Assembly: GCA_027887005.1 (NCBI GenBank)
Contig: JAPCJI010000007.1
Location: 1-64,000 of the forward strand
DNA: 64,000 bases
Direction of reading: 5' to 3'
DNA from: Nitrososphaerota archaeon
GTDB lineage: Archaea; Thermoproteota; Nitrososphaeria; Nitrososphaerales; Gagatemarchaeaceae
Made by a program: the position numbers and the translations under genes
Part shown: in pieces, positions 1-7,460 of the stretch
How the letters are laid out: each line of letters begins with the position of its first letter
Position numbering within the stretch: the stretch's first letter is position 1
Notes under the pieces: model-generated
Told to the model about the DNA's origin: nothing
Databases searched by the model: none
The model's input: the letters and a program-made list of their open reading frames with translations, nothing else

Positions 1-8
1 CCCGCATG

Positions 9-46
9 CTTTCCCAACTATGAGAATTGTCTCCTCGTCTTATTAG
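9..46 (+). promoter_or_regulatory. Dyad operator plus TATA box of the sulfur operon (site a)
   Basis: CTTTCCCA (9-16), a 4-base spacer, then TGAGAATT (21-28). Nine bases later a TATA-like CTTATTAG begins (39-46), about 38 bases before the ATG at 80. The dyad matches the sites listed at 3248, 18939, 21313, 26068, 43976 and 58332 in sequence, spacer and distance to the TATA box. The regulator is unknown. The position just upstream of the BRE/TATA region would suit an activator at least as well as a repressor. Confidence 0.65.
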
Positions 47-79
47 CATATTCGAAAGCCCGAATATCCAAGTGAGAGA

Positions 80-580
80 ATGGCACAGATAGTAGCCACG
101 CAAACCGCAGACAGGACCGTGCAGGATTCTAAATTGCTCGTGATCCTGTCGAAGGGGACGCTGGATATGGTCTATCCCGCGTTCATGATAGCGACCACAG
201 GCGCGACGATGGGAAGGGAAGTCCACATGTTCTTCACCTTCTGGGGGATGAACGTCCTCAACAAGAAGACCGTCGGGTCACTGAAGGTCGCCCCGGTCGG
301 AAACCCAGGGATGCCCATGCCGAACATACTTGGAATGATTCCAGGGATGACGGCGATGGCAACTCGGATGATGAAGGGGAAGATCGAGAAGGCAAAGATG
401 CCGCCTATCCCGGAGATGATCAGGACGGCGAAGGATCTCGGTGTGAAGCTCCACGCCTGCTCGTCCACGCTGGAAGTCATGGGCATCAGCAAAGAGATGC
501 TGATTCCTGAAGTGGATGACATAGTCGGAGCCGCCACCATGCTGGAACTGGGCGAGGGCGGACAGATCATCTTCATCTAG
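80..580 (+). CDS. DsrE2-like sulfur carrier protein
   Basis: 166 aa, DsrE/DsrF-like family. The N-terminal half carries the FFTFWGM stretch (about residues 51-57) typical of the DsrE2 branch, and the single candidate sulfur-carrying cysteine is Cys127 in LHACSS. Members of this branch are thought to bind or shuttle sulfane sulfur in the cytoplasm together with TusA. That role fits here because tusA follows 10 bp downstream and a sulfide:quinone-oxidoreductase-like gene after it. ATG start, preceded by a purine-rich AGTGAGAG. It is the first gene of the operon, behind the dyad/TATA promoter at 9-46. No hdr or dsr reductase genes are in the window, so the acceptor of the sulfur is unknown. Confidence 0.85.
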   Translation: MAQIVATQTADRTVQDSKLLVILSKGTLDMVYPAFMIATTGATMGREVHMFFTFWGMNVLNKKTVGSLKVAPVGNPGMPMPNILGMIPGMTAMATRMMKGKIEKAKMPPIPEMIRTAKDLGVKLHACSSTLEVMGISKEMLIPEVDDIVGAATMLELGEGGQIIFI

Positions 581-590
581 GTGGAGAGAG

Positions 591-839
591 ATGTCAACAA
601 TCCAGCAGAGGAAAGTAGTCGACTCCCGGGGCAGCTTCTGCCCTGGGCCAATCACCGACCTCTTCAAGGCCTACAGAAACTCCCAGGTGGGGGACGTCAT
701 CGAACTCTGGGCGACGGACCCAGCTGCGAAGAGTGACGTGACCGCATGGGCGAGGAAGAGCGGGAACAGCGTCGTCGAAATCGTAGAGGAGAAGGACTAC
801 ACCAAGATAGTCGTCGGAATCGTCAGAAAGGGAAAGTAG
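591..839 (+). CDS. tusA: TusA-family sulfurtransferase
   Basis: 82 aa, full length for TusA. The conserved FCPGPITDLFKA segment puts the persulfide-carrying cysteine at residue 17 (CPxP motif). TusA proteins pass sulfane sulfur between enzymes in tRNA thiolation or dissimilatory sulfur oxidation. The DsrE2-like gene upstream (10 bp) and the flavoprotein downstream (13 bp) favour the dissimilatory or sulfide-detoxifying role. A GGTGGAGAG ribosome-binding stretch precedes the ATG. A close paralogue forms the N-terminal half of the TusA-cupin protein at 2562-3203; the two share the ELWAT segment and an AW-RKSGN segment, which suggests local duplication. Confidence 0.88.
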   Translation: MSTIQQRKVVDSRGSFCPGPITDLFKAYRNSQVGDVIELWATDPAAKSDVTAWARKSGNSVVEIVEEKDYTKIVVGIVRKGK

Positions 840-852
840 GGGACGGCTCAAG

Positions 853-2100
853 ATGAAGCAAATCCTGGTGGTGGGGTCGGGGACAGGGGGGACGCTAACG
901 GCCAACCTCCTTTCTTCGTCCCTTAGGGGGAGGATCAGGGATGGAGACGTTTCCGTAACTCTGGTCGGAGAGGGAGCCAAGCATCCTTTCCAGCCTGCGA
1001 ACTTGGACATCGCATTCAAGGGAGCGTCCCCTGAAAGCTTCGTGAGAGAAGAGCGCGACCTCCTCTCCGATGGAGTGACCTTCATCGAGGACCCGGCGGC
1101 GACCATCGACCTGAAGGGGAAGAGAATCCTAACGGAGGGAGGCAGGAAACTGAGCTACGACTACCTCGTAATTGCCACAGGGGCGGTCGCGGACCCCGAC
1201 AGGATATCTGGATTGAGGGAAGACTCGTTCAACTTCCACACTGGGCCTCGAGACGCCGGGCGGCTCTGGAGTGCTCTGCAGAGCTTCAAGGGAGGCACCA
1301 TAGTCATTGCGATTGCAGGAACTCCACACAAGTGCCCTCCGTCTCCGAACGAGGCAGCGTTCATGTTGGACGAACTTTTCACAAAGAGGGGAATCAGAGA
1401 CAGGGTCACCATCAAGTTCCTCACCCCCTACCCCAGGCCCTACCCAGCGGAGAAGATCTCCAATGTAGTGGCTCCACTCCTAGAGGAAAAGGGAGTCGAA
1501 GTGGTACCGTTCTTCAACGTCGATTCGGTCGACCCGAAGTCGCACACGATCTCCTCGCTTGAGGGTGAGTCATACGAATACGATATGCTGATCACTGTGC
1601 CGCCTCATCGAGGGGCAGACGTTATCCTAAGATCCTCCATCGGAGACCAGGACGGTTGGATTCCGACTGAAAGAGGAACGATGAACGTGAAGGGGTACAG
1701 CGACGTCTATGCCCTCGGAGACGCAACCGATATTCCGGTGTCGAAGTCCGGAGTGGTCGCCCACCTGCAGTCCGTGGTGGTGGCGAAGAACATAGTCTCC
1801 GATCTTGAGGGATCCACTGAACGTCTGGAGTACAATGGAAGGATAAACTGTCCAATGGAGGTCGGCGGGAGGCGGGCCATTTTCGTCTCCGCGACATACA
1901 CGTCGCCAGCGTCGGACCAGAAGCCGTCGTTCGTCAAGTACGTCATGAAGAAGTCCTTCGTGCTACTCTACTGGCGGGCACTTGGGGGGAGTCTGGAATG
2001 GATTTTCGACATCTTCTTCGGGCAGACGAGAAAGCCCGTCGCAAAGGCGGAAGAAAAGGCCATGGTCGCACCCCTTCCGCAGGTGACACAGGGGAGATAG
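853..2100 (+). CDS. Sulfide:quinone oxidoreductase-like FAD/NAD(P) flavoprotein
   Basis: 415 aa. Opens with the dinucleotide-binding motif GSGTGG (about residues 8-13) and has a second glycine/Asp motif ALGDATDIP near residue 290. Cysteines in HKCPPSP (about 160) and NCPMEVGG (about 334) sit where sulfide:quinone oxidoreductases keep their redox-active pair. The tail carries hydrophobic, aromatic-rich helices (about 365-395) suited to monotopic membrane attachment. Expected reaction: two-electron oxidation of sulfide to polysulfide or persulfide with quinone as acceptor. TusA and DsrE2 next to it could take the sulfur. A flavocytochrome c or generic NDH-2-like role cannot be excluded from sequence alone, but the HKCPP motif favours SQR. 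Confidence 0.8.
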   Translation: MKQILVVGSGTGGTLTANLLSSSLRGRIRDGDVSVTLVGEGAKHPFQPANLDIAFKGASPESFVREERDLLSDGVTFIEDPAATIDLKGKRILTEGGRKLSYDYLVIATGAVADPDRISGLREDSFNFHTGPRDAGRLWSALQSFKGGTIVIAIAGTPHKCPPSPNEAAFMLDELFTKRGIRDRVTIKFLTPYPRPYPAEKISNVVAPLLEEKGVEVVPFFNVDSVDPKSHTISSLEGESYEYDMLITVPPHRGADVILRSSIGDQDGWIPTERGTMNVKGYSDVYALGDATDIPVSKSGVVAHLQSVVVAKNIVSDLEGSTERLEYNGRINCPMEVGGRRAIFVSATYTSPASDQKPSFVKYVMKKSFVLLYWRALGGSLEWIFDIFFGQTRKPVAKAEEKAMVAPLPQVTQGR

Positions 2101-2102
2101 AG

Positions 2103-2447
2103 GTGCAGATTCTCACCAACAGGGGAGTCGAAGACGAACTTTGCAGGATGCAGGCGGAATTCTGCAAGGGGATGTCGCACCCCAAGAGGATTCAGATCCT
2201 GAACATCTTGAAGCAGGGGGAAAGAAGTGTGACCGAGTTGGTGGAAATGACCGGGATTCCACAGGCGAATCTTTCTCAGCACCTCAGTGTCCTAAGACAG
2301 TTCGGCCTGCTGGAGACAAAGAGGTCCGGGTCGAAGATATCCTACAGCCTAGCCGACGCGCGGATCGGCGAAGCTTGCAACCTTGTAAGGAAAGCTATCG
2401 AGGAAAGGCTTCGTAAGACCCGGATGTTCGCTGAAGTAGTCAAGTAG
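2103..2447 (+). CDS. ArsR-family regulator with three cysteines
   Basis: 114 aa with a GTG start at 2103, two bases after the previous stop and preceded by GGGGAGATAGA. An upstream ATG at 1998 would overlap the flavoprotein by 100 bases and is less likely. Winged HTH of ArsR type: SVTELVEMTGIPQANLSQHL (about 42-61) is the recognition region. Cysteines at 14, 21 and 92 lie in the first and last helices. ArsR relatives of the SqrR/BigR type sense persulfide through a cysteine pair and control sulfide oxidation genes, and the operon position fits that job. It is a candidate, not a proven, reader of the dyads described here. Confidence 0.85.
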   Translation: MQILTNRGVEDELCRMQAEFCKGMSHPKRIQILNILKQGERSVTELVEMTGIPQANLSQHLSVLRQFGLLETKRSGSKISYSLADARIGEACNLVRKAIEERLRKTRMFAEVVK

Positions 2448-2561
2448 CAGTCTGTCGTCGATTAGAACTAGCACCTTAGGGGAGATTCAGGGTTTCTCTT
2501 CCATAGGAATAGTTCCGAGGGAGAAGTCGGATTACAGCGTTCGGGACAATTCCTAGGCGGT

Positions 2562-3203
2562 TCAGCGTTCCAAGGAGCTGCCGTTGGAACGCTGCGAGAA
2601 GGCGTCAGCGCTTATGAGGTCGACAAACACGGATGGTTCCGCGCCGACAATCCATGCATCGTGCCCCGAGTGCACGTCGAAAACGTCGCCGGGCTCGACC
2701 TCGAGTTTGGTTCCATCGTCCATGGAGAAGGCCATTCTTCCCGAGATGACGTAGCCCACGTGGCGAATCTTGCAGGATTGAGTCTTCGCGATTGGCTTCA
2801 TAGAAGTCGACCATCTCCAGCCTGGTTGAAGGGTGCGGAGACCCAGAGTGAATCCGCCGATGCTAACTAGCTGTAGTTTCCCCTTTGGCGTCTCCTTAAC
2901 TTCGTCTGGATCGCGGATGCTCTTCTTGGCTGCGGATATCCATTCGGTCCTCTTGCCCTTTCGGGTAATCTTCACTACTATCTTGACCTGCTCGCCGTTC
3001 CTTGTGACTTGCAACAGGCGGTTGCCGCTCTTGCGCACCCACGCCTTCACGTCCTTTTCCACTCCCGGCTCCGTTGCCCATAGCTCGATTTCTTCGCCGA
3101 TGGAGGCCTCCCTCCATGCTTTGAAGAGGTCTGTCAGCGGAGTTGGAGGACACCATGTCCCTCTGGAATCTATGACCCTTCGCCGAGCGGTTATTGTCTG
3201 CAC
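2562..3203 (-). CDS. TusA-cupin fusion protein
   Basis: 213 aa. Residues 1-82 are a TusA domain very close to the free TusA at 591-839, with cysteine 18 in WCPPTPLTDLFKA, one residue longer than the canonical CPxP. Residues about 90-205 form a single cupin barrel: IRHVGYVISGRMAF is the first motif and PGDVFDVHSGHDAW the second, with few metal-ligand histidines. I know no standard function for this combination. A sulfur-carrier domain tied to a small-molecule-binding barrel could be a sulfur sensor or a dedicated sulfur transferase; that is inference. ATG start lies about 29 bases after a TATA-like TCATAAG, preceded by a perfect dyad (3248-3267). Convergent with the ArsR gene. Confidence 0.85.
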   Translation of the reverse strand: MQTITARRRVIDSRGTWCPPTPLTDLFKAWREASIGEEIELWATEPGVEKDVKAWVRKSGNRLLQVTRNGEQVKIVVKITRKGKRTEWISAAKKSIRDPDEVKETPKGKLQLVSIGGFTLGLRTLQPGWRWSTSMKPIAKTQSCKIRHVGYVISGRMAFSMDDGTKLEVEPGDVFDVHSGHDAWIVGAEPSVFVDLISADAFSQRSNGSSLER

Positions 3204-3230
3204 GCCGGTAGTCGGGGAACTGACGGCCGC

Positions 3231-3267
3231 TTATGAGGTGGAAGGTCGTTTCTCACAGTTGAGAAAC
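3231..3267 (-). promoter_or_regulatory. Perfect dyad operator plus TATA of the TusA-cupin gene (site b)
   Basis: GTTTCTCA (3248-3255), spacer CAGT, TGAGAAAC (3260-3267): a perfect 8-base inverted repeat with a 4-base spacer. Read on the minus strand, a TATA-like TCATAAG follows about 11 bases later (3231-3237), and the ATG at 3203 is about 29 bases beyond it, as expected for a leaderless transcript. This is the most symmetrical of the seven related sites. Confidence 0.7.
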
Positions 3268-3327
3268 AAAGCGCTTTGAGGTCGTCAATGGCACCGAGTG
3301 AGGCTGGTCGAGCGGTCGCACGGCAAG

Positions 3328-3425
3328 TGGCGCCGGGGGTAGGATTCGAACCCACGCGACCCGAAGGTCACGGGCTCTCTTGTGGCATCTCAAGGCCCGC
3401 GCATTAACCACTCTGCCACCCCGGC
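3328..3425 (-). tRNA. tRNA-Ser(UGA) with a 12-base intron
   Basis: Acceptor stem GCCGGGG/CCCCGGC, discriminator G73 and encoded CCA (3328-3330). T arm GTGGG-TTCGAAT-CCTAC. A long variable arm (GACC-TTCG-GGTC) marks a class II tRNA, and G73 fits archaeal serine rather than leucine. The anticodon stem CGGGC/GCCCG encloses 19 bases instead of 7. Removing 12 bases (3377-3388) after position 37 restores the loop CTTGAGA with anticodon UGA. The precursor can pair CTTG with CAAG, leaving an AGA bulge on each side with cuts AG^A and AG^A, which is a bulge-helix-bulge type splice site with almost no terminal helix. Confidence 0.9.
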
Positions 3426-3517
3426 ACGCCCGGCCCTGCCGCACAGCCCGTGCCCATTCATAAGGTGTGAAGAGGAAGAACGGAAGAATCATTTGACCGA
3501 CGTCTTAGGGGCGAGCG

Positions 3518-4729
3518 ATGGCTGGCCGTGGTAGCGGTGTCTTGACGGAACTCAGGGTTCGGCTTCACGCCCTCCTTAGTTCGCTTGCAAACAACCTAGC
3601 GAGCCCCTTCGTTGCATTCAACGTCACCTCCTCCGGTGGGAGTGACCTACTGATCGGCTACGTCCAGGCCATAAGCACCCTCGCTTCATCTATCACGCAG
3701 CTCATCGGAGGCAGGATCGCAGACCGCCTCTCCAAGCGCCTTGCACTGGCGATGCTCTTCAGTGGAGTCATGGGGACTCTTTGGCTTCTCACTTCCCTGG
3801 TAACGGCTACCACCGTCCTCGCGGTCGCCTACACGGCCATCACCCTCAGTCTAGGCTTCTATGCTGCCGGCTGGTCTTCATTCCTCGGGGAAGCCTCCGA
3901 GGGAGGTCGAAGGGGCGCGTTCCTTGCGAACTTTGCCCAGCTCGGGAGCTACGGAGCCCTGATCGCGCTTCTAATCACGACCGCGATCACCGCAGTGAAC
4001 CCGTCCTACGCCATACTCGACGCGCTCGCGGGAGTCGTATTCGTGGTCTCGGCGCTCATGCTTAGGGGCATGAAGGAGAGACCGGTGGTGCAGCGCTCTC
4101 TGGATGGTTTGGGAACCGCCCGCATGAGGAGGTACTACGCCGTCACCGGCTTCTACGGTTTCTTCTGGGGCTTCGGCTGGCCGCTTTTCACCATAACGAC
4201 GGTGAAGATTGTCAACATGTCCCTCTTCGAATACAGTGTTGCCCAGGTCATTGCGGTCGCGGCGACCATCGGATTCCAGCCTCTGGTGGGAAGGCTCGTC
4301 GACCGGGACAGGAGGAGATGGGTCTTCTGGGGACGGATGGGCCTCGTAGCCTATCCGATCGCCTACATGGTGATCGGCGCCTCCTGGGAGATCTATGCCC
4401 TGAACGTCTTTTCCGGATTCACCAATGCTCTGCTGAACATCGCCTTCGCGGCATATCTCTTCGACATCTCGCCAGTCGGACGCAGGGGGAGGTACGGTGC
4501 GGAGTTCAACCTCGTCACCGGGGTTACGACCATGACCGGCTCGCTCTTCGCTGCGTTCCTGCTGACCTCGGTCAACTCCTTCCTCGGGCTATGGGAGTCT
4601 CTGGCAATCCTATACGTCGTAGCCACCGGGGGCCGGGCGCTCGCAGCGCTGTTTCATCTCTGGCTGCCGACCAATATCGACCCGATGCCGCATGGAGACA
4701 AGGATTTTACCCCGCTGAAAGTCGTCTGA
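3518..4729 (+). CDS. Major facilitator superfamily transporter
   Basis: 403 aa, about 12 predicted membrane segments. The loop between segments 2 and 3 carries the MFS signature GGRIADRLSKR (about 67-77), and a second-half equivalent GRLVDRDRRRWVF follows near 258. Substrate cannot be read from the sequence; the family includes drug, sugar and metabolite exporters. ATG start. The neighbouring acetyltransferase begins 5 bases after the stop, so the two are probably cotranscribed. A degraded MFS fragment of similar type lies at 9850-10105. Confidence 0.85.
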   Translation: MAGRGSGVLTELRVRLHALLSSLANNLASPFVAFNVTSSGGSDLLIGYVQAISTLASSITQLIGGRIADRLSKRLALAMLFSGVMGTLWLLTSLVTATTVLAVAYTAITLSLGFYAAGWSSFLGEASEGGRRGAFLANFAQLGSYGALIALLITTAITAVNPSYAILDALAGVVFVVSALMLRGMKERPVVQRSLDGLGTARMRRYYAVTGFYGFFWGFGWPLFTITTVKIVNMSLFEYSVAQVIAVAATIGFQPLVGRLVDRDRRRWVFWGRMGLVAYPIAYMVIGASWEIYALNVFSGFTNALLNIAFAAYLFDISPVGRRGRYGAEFNLVTGVTTMTGSLFAAFLLTSVNSFLGLWESLAILYVVATGGRALAALFHLWLPTNIDPMPHGDKDFTPLKVV

Positions 4730-4734
4730 CGTCG

Positions 4735-5589
4735 TTGAGCGTAAGGATACGGGATGCCGAGCCCTCGGACAAGAATCGGCTTATGAGCTTCATCAAGGAC
4801 ATCTGGGGGGGACACGACTACATCCCCTACGTCTGGGACGAGTGGCTCGATGACAAGTCGGGGAGGATGTTTGTCGTGGATATAGACGGAGTCCCAGTTG
4901 GGATGAACCGGGTCAGGTTCATGGAAGACGGGTCAGCCTGGTTCGAAGGGGCCAGGATCCATCCTGATTTCAGGGGAAGGGGGTTCGCTTCGATGCTGGG
5001 GGAGAATTCGATGGGAGTCGCCAGGGGCCGAGGAGTGAAGGTATTCAGGTTGACGAGCAGCTCGTGGAACAGGACGGCCCACAGGCAAATCGCGAGGATC
5101 AGGTTCAAGGAGGCCTCAAGGGTTTCAGTCTATGAACCGGGGAAGGGGAAGAGGTTCCTTCCGAAGAAGGGCGTGCGCAAGGCAGAGAAGAGAGACCTAC
5201 GACGGGTCGTCGAGACCATACGGGGTTCGAAGGAATTCAGGCTCGGGTCGGGAGTCTTCTGGGACTCGTTTGCCGCTATCGCCCTTTCACCTCCAGTCCT
5301 CAGAGAGCTTGTGGCCCGGGGCGAGGTTTGGGTATCGGACGGCGCGGTCGTGGTGACGAGAAGGGCGAGGGAAGGCAGGGAGGTGTGGAGGCAGGTCTGC
5401 TTCCTAGCTGGAGACAAGGAAGGAGCGGGACAGCTCTTGAGCCACGTGCTCAGCCTCAGAGGAGACGCGAAGCTAACGAGGAAGCTCGTCTACCTTCCGC
5501 AGGGGTCTTCCCTCATCTGCATGGTCAGGGCCCTGGGACTCAAGCGGATGGCCAGCCTCATCCTCTTCGTGCGCGGCGCCAATGGTTAA
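4735..5589 (+). CDS. GNAT acetyltransferase
   Basis: 284 aa from a TTG start at 4735, chosen because homologous sequence begins with SVRIRDAEPSDKNRLMSFI and the preceding gene ends at 4729. Residues 3-150 form a GNAT domain: the acetyl-CoA loop is RIHPDFRGRGFASML (about 77-91). The second half (about 150-284) looks like a degenerate second GNAT-type lobe without a clear P-loop. Substrate unknown. Protein and small-molecule N-acetylation are both possible. Confidence 0.75.
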   Translation: MSVRIRDAEPSDKNRLMSFIKDIWGGHDYIPYVWDEWLDDKSGRMFVVDIDGVPVGMNRVRFMEDGSAWFEGARIHPDFRGRGFASMLGENSMGVARGRGVKVFRLTSSSWNRTAHRQIARIRFKEASRVSVYEPGKGKRFLPKKGVRKAEKRDLRRVVETIRGSKEFRLGSGVFWDSFAAIALSPPVLRELVARGEVWVSDGAVVVTRRAREGREVWRQVCFLAGDKEGAGQLLSHVLSLRGDAKLTRKLVYLPQGSSLICMVRALGLKRMASLILFVRGANG

Positions 5590-5614
5590 AACGAGCACCG
5601 GGCCGAGGAGCCCC

Positions 5615-6505
5615 ATGCAGCGGGAAGTAAGCAAAGTCGCAGTCTTGGGAGCGGGGCTTATGGGTCACGGAATAGCCCAGGTGGCCTCTCAGGTCGGAGG
5701 GTACGAAGTGTCCATGCTCGACATCAACCAGGAGCTGGTCGACCGAGGGATGAAGATGCTCGATGGGAGCGTTTCAAAGTTCGTCGAGAGGGGCAAGCTT
5801 ACGAAGGAGCAGGGGGAGGCACTCATTTCGAGAATCCACCCGACGACCGACTTGGCTGAGGCCATCGGTGGGAGCCAGTTGGTCATCGAAGCTGCGACCG
5901 AGGACCCAAAGCTGAAGCTCGAACTCTACAGGCGCGTCTCCGAACTCGTCGGCCCCGACACTGTCGTCGCCTCGAACACGTCTTCGATCAGCATAACCTT
6001 GCTCGCGTCTGCGACTAGGCACCCGGAGAACGTCTGCGGCATGCACTTCTTCAACCCGCCCCAGCTCATGCCGTTGGTCGAGATAATCAAGGGGAACAGG
6101 ACCTCGGCCCAGACCCTCGATATCGTGAAGGGGGTTTCCGTCAAGATGGGGAAGGAAACTGTTCTGTGCAAGAAGGATTCACCGGGCTTCATTGTCAACA
6201 GGATCCTCGTGCCGGCTCTCAACGAAGCCGTCTTCCTGGTGCAGGAGGGGGTCGCCGACCCAGAGGACATTGACAAGGCAGTGAAGCTCGGTCTGAACTG
6301 GCCCATGGGGCCTCTCCAGCTTCTCGACTACGTAGGCCTTGACACGACGTTCAATATCACGCAGGTGTTCATGCAGGAGCTCCAGGACAGCAAGTACCGG
6401 CCCTCGCCGATGCTCCGTGAAATGGTCCGGGCCGGCCTTTTGGGGCGAAAGAGCGGAAAGGGGTTTTACGAATGGAATTCGCCCGGCTCGACTAAGACGA
6501 AGTAA
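5615..6505 (+). CDS. 3-hydroxyacyl-CoA (3-hydroxybutyryl-CoA) dehydrogenase
   Basis: 296 aa from the ATG at 5615, which has GAGGAG just upstream and gives the family's usual start (MQREVSKVAVLGAG). An in-frame ATG at 5582 would add 11 residues and overlap the previous gene. The Rossmann motif GAGLMGHG is at the N-terminus; the catalytic histidine lies in MHFFNPP; PGFIVNRIL and GLNWPMGP mark the C-terminal helical domain. Oxidises (S)-3-hydroxyacyl-CoA with NAD in beta-oxidation or butanoate metabolism. The crotonases at 7461 and 8238 and the thiolase at 10816 supply neighbouring steps. Its 3' end overlaps the convergent thioesterase by 14 bases. Confidence 0.9.
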   Translation: MQREVSKVAVLGAGLMGHGIAQVASQVGGYEVSMLDINQELVDRGMKMLDGSVSKFVERGKLTKEQGEALISRIHPTTDLAEAIGGSQLVIEAATEDPKLKLELYRRVSELVGPDTVVASNTSSISITLLASATRHPENVCGMHFFNPPQLMPLVEIIKGNRTSAQTLDIVKGVSVKMGKETVLCKKDSPGFIVNRILVPALNEAVFLVQEGVADPEDIDKAVKLGLNWPMGPLQLLDYVGLDTTFNITQVFMQELQDSKYRPSPMLREMVRAGLLGRKSGKGFYEWNSPGSTKTK

Positions 6506-6920
6506 GTTTCGCTTTCAGGTCGACGGGGATGGGGACGGAGCGGCCGCCCTTGCCGATCAGGGCGTGGACGGTGTGGCCAGCGCAGAGAAGTTCCATCTGA
6601 GGGAGCTTGAAGATTTCGTTTTCGAAGCGGATGCTGCTGGTGCCCGCCGTGCCTATGCGGGTCTTGACCACGATTTCGTCGTCGAATCTCGCCGACGACT
6701 TGTAGTCTGCATGGGCCTGGACAACTGGGATGTGGAAGCCCTTCTTCTCCCACTCCTGATACGCCAATCCGATATCCCTGAGGAGGTTGATTCTGCCGAC
6801 CTCCATCCAGACGAAGAATTTTGAGTAGTAGACAACCTGCATTAGGTCTGTTTCCTCGAACCTGACCCTCAGTTTGCTCTCGTGCCAGGTCCCCATGTTC
6901 GCCTGGGTTTTGCCCTCCAT
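6492..6920 (-). CDS. Acyl-CoA thioesterase, hot-dog fold (YbgC/FadM type)
   Basis: 142 aa. The N-terminal VRFEETDLMQVVYYSKF segment (about 19-35) contains the catalytic aspartate of the 4-hydroxybenzoyl-CoA/YbgC thioesterase family, followed by a long helix and the PVVQAHADYKSSARF strand region. Hydrolyses short or aromatic acyl-CoA esters. It sits convergent to the hydroxyacyl-CoA dehydrogenase and in the middle of fatty or aromatic acid degradation genes, so release of a CoA intermediate is plausible. ATG start. Confidence 0.82.
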   Translation of the reverse strand: MEGKTQANMGTWHESKLRVRFEETDLMQVVYYSKFFVWMEVGRINLLRDIGLAYQEWEKKGFHIPVVQAHADYKSSARFDDEIVVKTRIGTAGTSSIRFENEIFKLPQMELLCAGHTVHALIGKGGRSVPIPVDLKAKLTSS

Positions 6921-6961
6921 CTTTTAACGTCGCGGCTGAGACTCGCGGACGAGGGAGAACC

Positions 6962-7381
6962 GTGAAGGTTAGGGAGTTCCGTCTCAGAGACTATGTTGAG
7001 GTCAGCGACCTTTGGGAGAAGAGTAGCTTCGGAACGAGTCGCGGAGATGGCCTAGGGGAGATTCGCAGGAAGCTCAAGCGCGACCCGGAGCTCTTCCTCG
7101 TGGCTGAGGAGGACGGGCGGGTGGTCGGGTCTGTCCTCGGCGCCTGGGACGGGAGGAGAGGATGGCTGTACCACCTGGGGGTGCTTCCTGAGTACAAGCG
7201 AAAGGGAGTAGCCACGAGGCTCGTGCAGGAGGTTGAGAGGAGAATGAGACGGAAGGGGGTATTGAAGGTGAACGCGGTCGTCTACAACCGGAACCGAGCT
7301 TCGTTCGCCTTCTTCAAGAGGCTCGGCTATCAGGCCGACAAAAGCATGACGTTTCACGGGAAAGTGCTGAGGGAGGACTAG
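6962..7381 (+). CDS. GNAT acetyltransferase (RimI-like)
   Basis: 139 aa, GTG start. Single GNAT domain; the acetyl-CoA site is LGVLPEYKRKGVATRLV (about 76-92), followed by the VNAVVYNRNRASFAFFKRLGY strand-helix pair typical of RimI-like N-acetyltransferases. Substrate unknown. Divergent from the thioesterase gene across 41 bases that include a TTTTAAC element. Confidence 0.8.
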   Translation: MKVREFRLRDYVEVSDLWEKSSFGTSRGDGLGEIRRKLKRDPELFLVAEEDGRVVGSVLGAWDGRRGWLYHLGVLPEYKRKGVATRLVQEVERRMRRKGVLKVNAVVYNRNRASFAFFKRLGYQADKSMTFHGKVLRED

Positions 7382-7460
7382 CCTCCAGCCGCGCCGATTA
7401 GGTGAGCAGGATGCTTGGCCCAGGCGAGAGTTTTTACAGCCGAGGAGTAGCGCACCTGGC

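Noticed and set aside
2492-2511. GTTTCTCT-TCCA-TAGGAATA, similar to the regulon dyad
   Set aside because: Right half matches poorly, no TATA box follows at the fixed distance on either strand, and it lies between convergent gene ends.
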